Assembly: GCA_023436495.1 (NCBI GenBank)
Contig: JAEZIT010000062.1
Span: forward strand, 1 to 6,038
Origin: Acidobacteriota bacterium
GTDB taxonomy: Bacteria > Acidobacteriota > Blastocatellia > Pyrinomonadales > Pyrinomonadaceae
Direction of reading: 5' to 3'
Length of the DNA: 6,038 nt
Both the position numbers and the translations under genes were made by a program. The notes beneath the pieces were generated by a model. That model was not told the origin of the DNA, ran no database searches, and worked only from the letters and a program-made list of their open reading frames with translations. Of the stretch, positions 1 to 6,038 are shown piece after piece (the stretch's first letter is position 1; the number at the start of each line of letters is the position of its first letter).

Positions 1-76
1 CCACACCCGCGCGGATCCCGGAATAGTGCTTTTTACGAAACAGCGCAACTTTAATGAAATTTATGATTTTTATGGC

Positions 77-111
77 AAGCGCGGGCCCGAAATGTCACTA
101 AGCCCGCGCTT
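77..111 (-). terminator. GC-rich hairpin downstream of thiC, possibly bidirectional
   Basis: A perfect 10-bp inverted repeat (AAGCGCGGGC at 77-86 and GCCCGCGCTT at 102-111) encloses a 15-nt loop. It begins 8 nt after the thiC stop codon in the minus direction. Read on the plus strand, the stem runs into TTTT, the better match to an intrinsic terminator. Read on the minus strand, the downstream tract is AT-rich but not a clean U run. It probably ends thiC and may also end a rightward gene entering from the left edge. The hairpin is directly visible; the terminator role is inferred. Confidence 0.7.
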
Positions 112-119
112 TTGCGCCG

Positions 120-2075
<1,956 letters not shown>

Positions 2076-2076
2076 T

Positions 2077-2166
2077 GTTTTTCTCCCTTCGTCGGTATTA
2101 ACCGAATCAGGTTCCAGGAGTCGCGCCTATACGGCACCTCTCAGCTCCTTGAGCTCCTCCGAAAAC
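2077..2166 (-). promoter_or_regulatory. TPP riboswitch (THI element) controlling thiC
   Basis: Reading the minus strand, the leader holds the conserved thi-box elements in order. CUGAGAG lies at 2144-2138. A P3 hairpin (GUGCC/GGCGC around GUAUA) lies at 2137-2123. GAACCUGAU leads into the P5 hairpin UCGGU-UAAU-ACCGA (2105-2092), followed by CGAAGGGAG. P2 is AGCUC-AAG-GAGCU. P1 can form between GUUUUC (2166-2161) and the A-rich GAAAAAC just before the start codon. The 3' strand of the aptamer includes the GGGAG ribosome-binding site, and P1 ends one nucleotide before the ATG. TPP binding should therefore hide the ribosome-binding site and lower ThiC synthesis when thiamine diphosphate is abundant. 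The fold was made by eye; element order and sequence are canonical. Confidence 0.95.
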
Positions 2167-2188
2167 ACTTGATGCCCTGAGTTTAGCA

Positions 2189-2194
2189 ATTATC
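2189..2194 (-). promoter_or_regulatory. Candidate -10 element of the thiC promoter
   Basis: The minus strand reads TGATAATTG here, close to a TATAAT-type -10 hexamer (GATAAT), about 23 nt upstream of the riboswitch 5' end. That would put transcription start just before the aptamer, as expected for a riboswitch leader. No good -35 box is visible 17 nt upstream (TAGAGC), so this is a position-based guess. The hexamer also falls within a loose inverted repeat (GCAAT at 2186-2190, ATTGC at 2202-2206) that could be an operator. Confidence 0.3.
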
Positions 2195-2236
2195 AGGATT
2201 TATTGCGACGGGCTCTATCCGGTAGCGAACAGACTT

Positions 2237-2251
2237 TGGCATCATGGTTGC
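2237..2251 (+). promoter_or_regulatory. Candidate sigma-54 (-24/-12) promoter for the permease-methyltransferase operon
   Basis: The sequence TGGCAT-CATGG-TTGC, followed by T, differs at one base from the sigma-54 core TGGCAC-N5-TTGC. It has the required GG-N10-GC spacing (GG at 2238-2239, GC at 2250-2251). It points toward the permease start at 2416 and predicts a transcript start near 2263 with a leader of about 150 nt. A competing sigma-70-like TATAAT lies downstream at 2304. The match is visible; use by RpoN is inferred. Confidence 0.4.
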
Positions 2252-2303
2252 TATCATCATCCTATTAAATGTTTTTTCGATGCGCCCGCTGAAGATGGAG
2301 CTC

Positions 2304-2309
2304 TATAAT
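2304..2309 (+). promoter_or_regulatory. Candidate sigma-70-type -10 hexamer (TATAAT) upstream of the permease
   Basis: A perfect TATAAT hexamer sits 106 nt upstream of the permease ATG in the divergent intergenic region. The sequence 17 nt further upstream (TGCGCC) is a poor -35 box, so it may be weak, activator-dependent or coincidental. It is an alternative or second promoter to the sigma-54-like element at 2237. Confidence 0.35.
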
Positions 2310-2415
2310 TCGTGTGAATACAGGATTTAGACGTCATAGGCTTCTTTCGCAAGCGGCTCCCGAGGCGTATTAAAAACAGTCACTATCATTGTTTTCAGCC
2401 GACGGGGTGAGACTC

Positions 2416-3804
2416 ATGGCGGATACAAGTGTCGGAACAAGCAAGATCGACGGCCTCCGAAATGGTCCACGACAGGTCCTAAGCCTGACGGACGCGACCG
2501 CGCTGATCGTCGGAATCGTTGTCGGGGCCGGGATCTTTCGTACTCCGTCACTGGTAGCATCAAACTCAGGCAGTTCAGAAGCCTTTCTCGGTGCATGGCT
2601 GCTGGGCGGTGTCATCTCACTTCTCGGAATCCTTTGTTATGCAGAATTGACCACGACCTTCCCGAACACGGGCGGAGACTATCATTTCCTGACGCGGGCA
2701 TATGGCCGAAACATCGGCTTTCTATTCGCCTGGGCCCGATTGGCGGTGATCCAGACCGGTTCGATCGCGTTACTAGCATTTATTTTCGGAGATTACGCTT
2801 CGCAGATTTTTAGTATCGGCGAGAATTCCTCCGCGTTCTATGCAGCGTTTGCCGTTATCGCGCTGACGCTTATTAATATCGCGGGCATTGGGCTTGGCAC
2901 GGGCACACAAAAGATTCTCACAGCGGCGGAAGTCTCCGGGCTGCTGCTAATAACAGTTGCGGGCTTCTTTTTGATTCCGGGCACCGCCGCTGTCGAGGCT
3001 CCACCTGCAGAAACCGGCGGCGCTTTCGGTTTGATGATGGTGTTCGTGCTGCTTACCTTTGGCGGGTGGAACGAAGCCGCTTACATCTCGGCAGAGGTCA
3101 AACCGGACCGACGCGGCCGGCAGCAGATCGCAGTTGCCTTCCTGATCGGGATCGTTGCGATCACCGCACTGTACCTGTTAGTAAATCTCGCGTATTTGAA
3201 CGCTCTGGGCCTCAGCGGCGTCGCAGGTTCGACCGCAGTCGGGGTCGACGTGATGAGATTGGCGTTCGGAGATGCGGGAGTCGTTCTGATCGGCGTTATC
3301 GTCGCGATCTCGGCCCTGACTTCCGCGAACGCTACGATCTTCACCGGAGCTCGCACGAATTATGCCTTGGGCCGCGATTTTTCGGTATTTCGCACGCTTG
3401 GCCGATGGAACACCGAAACGGGAGCTCCGGTCAATGCCTTTGTGGTCCAGGGAGCGATCGCGCTATTGCTTGTTTTTTTGGGATTGATTACCCGAAAGGG
3501 CTTTGAGACCACTGTTGAATATACCGCACCGGTCTTCTGGTTCTTTTTTCTTCTCGTGGGCGCGGCAACGATAGTGCTGCGAATCAAAGAGCCGACCGCC
3601 AAGCGGCCCTTCAGAGTCCCGCTATATCCAATAGTTCCGGTACTGTTCTGTTTGACCAGTGCCTATTTACTTTATTCCAGCGTCGCGTATACAGGAATCG
3701 GAGCGTTTATCGGCGTCGGTGTTTTGATCCTTGGAGCACTGGTCCTGGTAACGTTACGAACGTTCAGCAAGTCGGTTCAACAGCCGCAGGAGGAAATCGA
3801 ATGA
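2416..3804 (+). CDS. APC-superfamily amino-acid permease
   Basis: This is a 462-residue inner-membrane transporter of the amino acid-polyamine-organocation (APC) superfamily. It most resembles LAT/SteT-like bacterial permeases that exchange or import amino acids; the substrate cannot be read from sequence. About twelve hydrophobic segments are visible (roughly residues 25-45, 56-77, 98-123, 140-158, 172-189, 204-223, 238-262, 285-308, 340-357, 369-388, 403-423, 427-447). The family hallmark GIVVGAGIF (33-41) forms the unwound substrate-binding part of TM1. PNTGGDY follows TM2 (83-89), FGGWNEAAYISAEV marks TM6 (215-228), and KRPFRVPLYP (396-405) precedes TM11. ATG 2416 is chosen because GGGGTGA lies 5 nt upstream; a TTG at 2389 in frame would add nine unlikely residues and has no such site. 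Its TGA stop overlaps the next gene's ATG by 4 nt (ATGA), implying translational coupling with the methyltransferase. Confidence 0.9.
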   Translation: MADTSVGTSKIDGLRNGPRQVLSLTDATALIVGIVVGAGIFRTPSLVASNSGSSEAFLGAWLLGGVISLLGILCYAELTTTFPNTGGDYHFLTRAYGRNIGFLFAWARLAVIQTGSIALLAFIFGDYASQIFSIGENSSAFYAAFAVIALTLINIAGIGLGTGTQKILTAAEVSGLLLITVAGFFLIPGTAAVEAPPAETGGAFGLMMVFVLLTFGGWNEAAYISAEVKPDRRGRQQIAVAFLIGIVAITALYLLVNLAYLNALGLSGVAGSTAVGVDVMRLAFGDAGVVLIGVIVAISALTSANATIFTGARTNYALGRDFSVFRTLGRWNTETGAPVNAFVVQGAIALLLVFLGLITRKGFETTVEYTAPVFWFFFLLVGAATIVLRIKEPTAKRPFRVPLYPIVPVLFCLTSAYLLYSSVAYTGIGAFIGVGVLILGALVLVTLRTFSKSVQQPQEEIE

Positions 3805-4451
3805 AAGGCGTTCAGCTTAGATCTTTCCTAGTAATTTTGCCACTGCTGGCAGGCATGTCCTGCACGCAGGAGAGCGCGTCGTCCGCTCCTACAAATACCA
3901 TGACCACACCGCCGCCGGTCGCCGCGACTGCAACGCCGCCGGTTGCAAACGTGGCGGCGAAGAAGGAATTAGATGTTCCCTACGTACCAACGCATCAGAT
4001 GATCGTTGATGAAATGCTGTCGATGGCCGAGGTCAAAGGGAACGACATTCTGTATGACCTCGGTTCGGGCGACGGCCGAATTCCGATCACCGCAGCCCAA
4101 AGGTTCGGCACTCGCGGTGTAGGGATAGACCTGAACCCCGAACGGATAAAAGAAGCAAACGAAAATGCCGCTAAGGCTAAGGTCACTGATAAGGTCAAAT
4201 TTATCGAAGGCGACCTGTTCGATCAGGATTTCAGCGAGGCGACGGTCGTCACCTTATATCTGTTGCCTGACGTCAATATAAAGCTTCGGCCGAAGATCCT
4301 CGCGATGAAACCGGGCACGCGCGTCGTGTCTCACAATTATCACATGGGCGATTGGGCTGCAGAGAAGACAAAGACCCTTAAAACACCCGATGGCGTCGAA
4401 CATTATATTTATTTTTGGCGCGTACCCGAACATAAGACCGGCAGTGAGTAG
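3801..4451 (+). CDS. Exported or membrane-tethered class I SAM-dependent methyltransferase, FAM173-like (copy 1)
   Basis: The 216-residue protein starts with a basic-hydrophobic signal segment (residues 1-20) ending at Cys21. The sequence before the cysteine (LLAGMS) is a poor lipobox because Gly, not Leu/Val/Ile, is at -3. A Pro/Ala/Thr-rich linker (about 22-55) follows, then a Rossmann methyltransferase domain (about 58-209). Visible motifs are VPYVPT (59-64), SAM motif I DLGSGDGR (86-93), an acidic residue after strand 2 (Asp110 in GVGIDLNPERI) and FIEGDLF (134-140). The core resembles eukaryotic FAM173 lysine methyltransferases (ATPSCKMT, ANTKMT); its own substrate is unknown. It is 4 nt overlapped with the permease, with AGGAGG at 3788-3793 seven bases before the ATG. 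Its core is repeated in the following gene. The puzzle is SAM supply if the domain is really periplasmic; the N-terminus may instead be an uncleaved anchor with the enzyme in the cytosol. Confidence 0.85.
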   Translation: MKGVQLRSFLVILPLLAGMSCTQESASSAPTNTMTTPPPVAATATPPVANVAAKKELDVPYVPTHQMIVDEMLSMAEVKGNDILYDLGSGDGRIPITAAQRFGTRGVGIDLNPERIKEANENAAKAKVTDKVKFIEGDLFDQDFSEATVVTLYLLPDVNIKLRPKILAMKPGTRVVSHNYHMGDWAAEKTKTLKTPDGVEHYIYFWRVPEHKTGSE

Positions 4452-4473
4452 TGCTTTTTCGGAGGTAGTAACA

Positions 4474-5025
4474 ATGAAGATCAGAAATTTGCTCAGCGCA
4501 GCGGTCGTTGTCGTTGCAGCATTGACGTTAGTGTCTGCCCAGGAGACGTTTCCAAAAACTCCTGAGGTGCCCTTTGTCCCGACCAGCCCCCAAGTTGTCG
4601 ACGCGATGCTAAAGGTTGCAAAAGTGACAAATAAGGACATCGTCTACGATCTCGGAAGCGGTGACGGCAGGATCGTTATCGCGGCCGCAAAGAAGTATGG
4701 CGCAAGGGGAGTCGGCATCGATATTTCACCGGACCGCATCCGGGAAGCCAATGAAAACGCTCGACAGGCCGGGGTGACTGACAAGGTCAAATTTATCGAA
4801 GGCGACTTGTTCGAATCAGATTTCAGTGAGGCAACAGTAGTAACGATGTACCTGTTGAGTACCGTAAATATGCGCCTACGACCGATTTTGTTCAAGCAGT
4901 TGAAGCCGGGCACAAGGATCATTTCTCACGCCTTCGACATGGGAGACTGGAAGCCGGAAAAGACCGTGAACGTGGACGGCCGGACCGTCTATTTTTGGAC
5001 AATACCGGCGGACAAAAAGCCCTAG
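4474..5025 (+). CDS. Signal-peptide-bearing class I SAM-dependent methyltransferase, FAM173-like (copy 2)
   Basis: This 183-residue protein is a paralogue of the gene immediately upstream. It has a classical N-terminal signal-like segment: basic MKIR, a hydrophobic run SAAVVVVAALTLV, and a probable signal peptidase I site after Ala22 (VSA before QETF). Unlike copy 1 it has no cysteine and no long linker, so the catalytic domain begins almost at once (VPFVPT at 32-37). Motif I is DLGSGDGR (59-66), followed by IVIAAAKK, a stretch also found in human ATPSCKMT. Asp83 is the likely ribose-binding acid, and GDLF (110-113) and MGDWKPEKT (156-164) are family features. ATG 4474 is chosen over an in-frame ATG at 4390 because GGAGG lies at 4461-4465 with 8-nt spacing, and the upstream start would overlap copy 1 and bury the signal segment. 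The gap to copy 1 is 22 bp, so the genes are almost certainly co-transcribed. The methylated substrate is unknown. Confidence 0.87.
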   Translation: MKIRNLLSAAVVVVAALTLVSAQETFPKTPEVPFVPTSPQVVDAMLKVAKVTNKDIVYDLGSGDGRIVIAAAKKYGARGVGIDISPDRIREANENARQAGVTDKVKFIEGDLFESDFSEATVVTMYLLSTVNMRLRPILFKQLKPGTRIISHAFDMGDWKPEKTVNVDGRTVYFWTIPADKKP

Positions 5026-5048
5026 CGGCGGCTGTCGATCCATCCGGA

Positions 5049-5075
5049 GCGCTATCGCAGCACATGCGATGACGC
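5049..5075 (+). repeat. Inverted repeat / hairpin after the methyltransferase operon
   Basis: ATCGCA (5054-5059) and TGCGAT (5065-5070) form a perfect 6-bp inverted repeat around GCACA. It extends through a wobble pair and one mismatch to GCG/CGC (5049-5051, 5073-5075). It lies 24 nt past the stop of the second methyltransferase. There is no U-tract, so it is a weak candidate for an intrinsic terminator but could stabilise the operon's 3' end. Alternatively, as it is centred about 68 bp upstream of the start predicted from the sigma-54-like promoter at 5104, it could be an activator-binding site. Confidence 0.45.
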
Positions 5076-5103
5076 ACGAAGCTGCGGCCTAACGGGAGAT
5101 GTT

Positions 5104-5118
5104 TGGCACCACTCTTGC
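5104..5118 (+). promoter_or_regulatory. Candidate sigma-54 (-24/-12) promoter for the Cys-rich protein gene
   Basis: TGGCAC-CACTC-TTGC matches all ten positions of the sigma-54 core TGGCAC-N5-TTGC, with GG (5105-5106) and GC (5117-5118) exactly ten bases apart and a T before TGG. Only the flanking bases (C after TGGCAC, G after TTGC) deviate from the extended consensus. It lies in an intergenic gap, in the right orientation, 72 nt before the ATG at 5191. This predicts transcription starting near 5130 and dependence on RpoN plus an enhancer-binding activator. The match is visible; function is inferred. Confidence 0.6.
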
Positions 5119-5158
5119 GTCATATAAGGTTTACCAAGATTTTTGAATTGTTTTCTTA

Positions 5159-5179
5159 CACACGACGAAATTTCGTGTG
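5159..5179 (+). repeat. Inverted repeat directly upstream of the Cys-rich gene's ribosome-binding site
   Basis: CACACGA (5159-5165) and TCGTGTG (5173-5179) form a perfect 7-bp inverted repeat with a 7-nt spacer. The centre also holds the 12-bp palindrome ACGAAATTTCGT (5165-5176). It ends one base before the GGAGGG ribosome-binding site (5181-5186). It could be an operator, or an mRNA hairpin in the leader affecting translation or stability. Confidence 0.45.
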
Positions 5180-5190
5180 AGGAGGGTGTA

Positions 5191-5427
5191 ATGGCACAGT
5201 GCGAAGTTTGCGGTAATGACTATTACTTATCGTTTGAAGTTGTTACTGCCGGCAATCGGCATGTATTCGACTGTTTTGAGTGTGCGATCCACAAACTCGC
5301 ACCGGTTTGTGCTCATTGTAAGTGCAAGGTGATCGGCCATGGCATTGAGGCGAATCAGAATTATTTCTGCTGCGCCCATTGTGCCGAGCAAATGGGCGTA
5401 CAGGGTGCAGTGGATCACGTTCGATAA
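5191..5427 (+). CDS. Small Cys-rich zinc-finger-like (LIM/metallothionein-like) protein
   Basis: The 78-residue protein has ten cysteines and several histidines arranged as paired metal-ligand knuckles: C4-x2-C7, H24, C28-x2-C31, H34, C40-x2-C43-x-C45, H50, then C60-C61-x2-C64 with H63. The order CEVCGNDY, HVFDCFECAIH, PVCAHCKC, IGHG and FCCAHC is recognisable as a conserved bacterial family, sometimes annotated as prokaryotic metallothionein-like. Its biochemical role is not established as far as I know. It most likely binds zinc and is cytosolic, with no signal peptide. ATG 5191 is chosen because GGAGGG lies at 5181-5186; the in-frame upstream TTG at 5143 would translate through the leader inverted repeat and lacks a ribosome-binding site. 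A near-perfect sigma-54 promoter element upstream suggests activator-dependent, stress- or metabolite-responsive expression. It ends 178 bp before the next gene. Confidence 0.85.
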   Translation: MAQCEVCGNDYYLSFEVVTAGNRHVFDCFECAIHKLAPVCAHCKCKVIGHGIEANQNYFCCAHCAEQMGVQGAVDHVR

Positions 5428-5501
5428 GCGTTCCACCCTTCAGCAAGAAACGTAACAAGATCAGCGGTCAGACGAGAGCTTCTCTAATATGGCCGCACGA
5501 G

Positions 5502-5521
5502 GTTTCTAACGACTTAGAAAC
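5502..5521 (+). repeat. Perfect 8-bp hairpin between the Cys-rich gene and the Tyr/Gly-rich gene
   Basis: GTTTCTAA (5502-5509) and TTAGAAAC (5514-5521) are exact reverse complements around the tetraloop CGAC. There is no following T-run on either strand, so it is not a standard intrinsic terminator. It could be an operator, a processing site between two co-transcribed genes, or a leader hairpin for the downstream gene. Confidence 0.45.
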
Positions 5522-5540
5522 GAATGGAATCGAAGATCTG

Positions 5541-5571
5541 TTGACGAACCCGGCGCATGGACGGGTATCAG
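5541..5571 (+). promoter_or_regulatory. Weak candidate sigma-70-type promoter for the Tyr/Gly-rich gene
   Basis: TTGACG (5541-5546) is one base from the -35 consensus. TATCAG (5566-5571) is a poor -10 match at 19-nt spacing, slightly long. It lies 35 nt before the ATG at 5606. The rest of the 178-bp gap holds only a perfect hairpin and no other gene. The gene may instead be read from the promoter of the Cys-rich gene. Confidence 0.25.
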
Positions 5572-5605
5572 CGAAACAAGCCAGAACAAGGAGGTACAGA
5601 TAGTA

Positions 5606-6038
5606 ATGGCAAACAGATATGGAAATCGCGAGTATGGAAGGTATGGTGAAGGCCGCGGGGGATATGGCCAAGGATACAGGCGGCGGGACCGCAATGATCA
5701 GGAACGTTCAAGCTCGAGCGGATGGCGATCGGGCGGATTCCGCCGTGACGATACGGATGAAGAGTATTTCGGCGGCGGCAGACAGTCGTATGGTACCGGT
5801 TATATGGGCAGTTCCTATACCAGGGATTCCTCAACATACCCGCGCGATTACGAAGAAAGATCCACGGACTACGGCACACGACGTGAAAGCGGCAGATCCG
5901 GCTCCGAGGGTTATCGGGGAAACTACGACCGTGATTTTGAATACGGTTATGGAGAGATGTCACGCGGTAGAAATATGAGTGGGGCCTACGGTGGTGCAAG
6001 TTACGGCCGCGGCGGATATTCTTCAAACTACCCGGAGT
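5606..6038 (+). CDS. Gly/Tyr/Arg/Ser-rich low-complexity protein, 3' end outside window
   Basis: An open frame from ATG 5606 runs to the window edge without a stop (144 codons seen). AAGGAGGT at 5588-5595, ten bases upstream, is a strong ribosome-binding site. The product starts MANRYGNREYGRYGEGRGGY and stays rich in Gly (about 31), Arg (about 24), Tyr (about 20) and Ser, with recurring GY, YGR and RGGY units and scattered acidic residues. Hydrophobic residues are scarce and no signal peptide or membrane segment is visible, so this part is probably disordered. From memory, bacterial proteins with such a 'RYG...' N-terminal part often carry a short SWFGD-type motif and a C-terminal BON domain; that part would lie beyond the window and cannot be checked. 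RNA binding or condensate formation is an alternative suggested only by composition. The gene reading is well supported; function is not. Confidence 0.75.
   Translation, partial: MANRYGNREYGRYGEGRGGYGQGYRRRDRNDQERSSSSGWRSGGFRRDDTDEEYFGGGRQSYGTGYMGSSYTRDSSTYPRDYEERSTDYGTRRESGRSGSEGYRGNYDRDFEYGYGEMSRGRNMSGAYGGASYGRGGYSSNYPE

Noticed and set aside
1..54. Possible C-terminal tail of a rightward gene (frame 1, 17 codons ending in TAA at 52-54)
   Set aside because: It would fit a convergent gene ending before the hairpin at 77-111, but the stretch is too short to recognise, and another frame also ends nearby (TAG at 24-26). There is no independent support.
2389..2415. Upstream TTG start for the permease
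   Set aside because: It adds nine residues with no ribosome-binding site; ATG 2416 has GGGGTGA at good spacing.
3473..3479. Run of seven T in the permease as a possible frameshift site
   Set aside because: The frame is intact across the run and encodes normal membrane-segment sequence on both sides.
4390..4473. Longer form of the second methyltransferase starting inside the first
   Set aside because: It would overlap copy 1 by about 60 nt and bury a classical signal segment. The ATG at 4474 has GGAGG at ideal spacing.
5143..5190. TTG start extending the Cys-rich protein by 16 residues
   Set aside because: The extension runs through an inverted repeat and the ribosome-binding site; the family-like start MAQCEVCGND is at 5191.
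5402..5439. AGGGTG...CACCCT inverted repeat at the end of the Cys-rich gene as a terminator
   Set aside because: The loop is long, most of one arm is coding, and there is no U-tract after the second arm.
5559..5573. GG-N10-GC spacing (TGGACG...CAGC) as a third sigma-54 promoter
   Set aside because: Only the GG and GC match; the surrounding bases diverge from TGGCAC and TTGC, and the dinucleotide spacing alone is common by chance.
5619..5978. 119-codon open frame on the plus strand inside the last gene
   Set aside because: It is a shadow of the Tyr/Gly-rich frame, which has the ribosome-binding site and coherent composition. The opposite-strand frame at 5568-6026 is rejected for the same reason.

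Overview
The window looks like a chromosomal segment from a Gram-negative-type bacterium of moderate GC content. The protein styles (exported methyltransferases with a PYVPT/DLGSGDGR signature, a small Cys-rich 'CEVCGND...HVFD' protein, a Tyr/Gly/Arg-rich 'MANRYG' protein) recall Acidobacteriota, perhaps Blastocatellia. That placement is an inference from memory of similar proteins, not a search result. No mobile element, CRISPR array, tRNA or rRNA is visible.

Left part (1-2166, minus strand): thiC encodes the HMP-P synthase of thiamine biosynthesis. It is preceded by a full TPP riboswitch whose closing stem contains the thiC ribosome-binding site. A strong GC-rich hairpin lies just past the thiC stop codon.

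Divergent intergenic region (2167-2415): this carries the thiC promoter region on the minus strand. On the plus strand it has two candidate promoters for the next operon, a sigma-54-like -24/-12 element and a perfect TATAAT -10 hexamer.

Middle part (2416-5025, plus strand): a tight three-gene operon. It contains an APC-superfamily amino-acid permease, then two paralogous class I SAM-dependent methyltransferases that begin with signal-peptide-like segments. The permease and first methyltransferase overlap by ATGA, and the two methyltransferases are 22 bp apart. The methyltransferase core resembles the eukaryotic FAM173 (ATPSCKMT/ANTKMT) protein-lysine methyltransferases. Those enzymes act on membrane transport proteins, so the pairing with a permease is suggestive.

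Right part (5026-6038, plus strand): an intergenic region with a near-consensus sigma-54 promoter and inverted repeats leads into a 78-residue Cys-rich zinc-finger-like protein. A second intergenic region with a perfect 8-bp hairpin follows. The last gene encodes a Gly/Tyr/Arg/Ser-rich low-complexity protein that runs off the window end. The most notable points are the permease plus tandem FAM173-like exported methyltransferase operon, and the two sigma-54-type promoter matches, each at the head of a plus-strand transcription unit.
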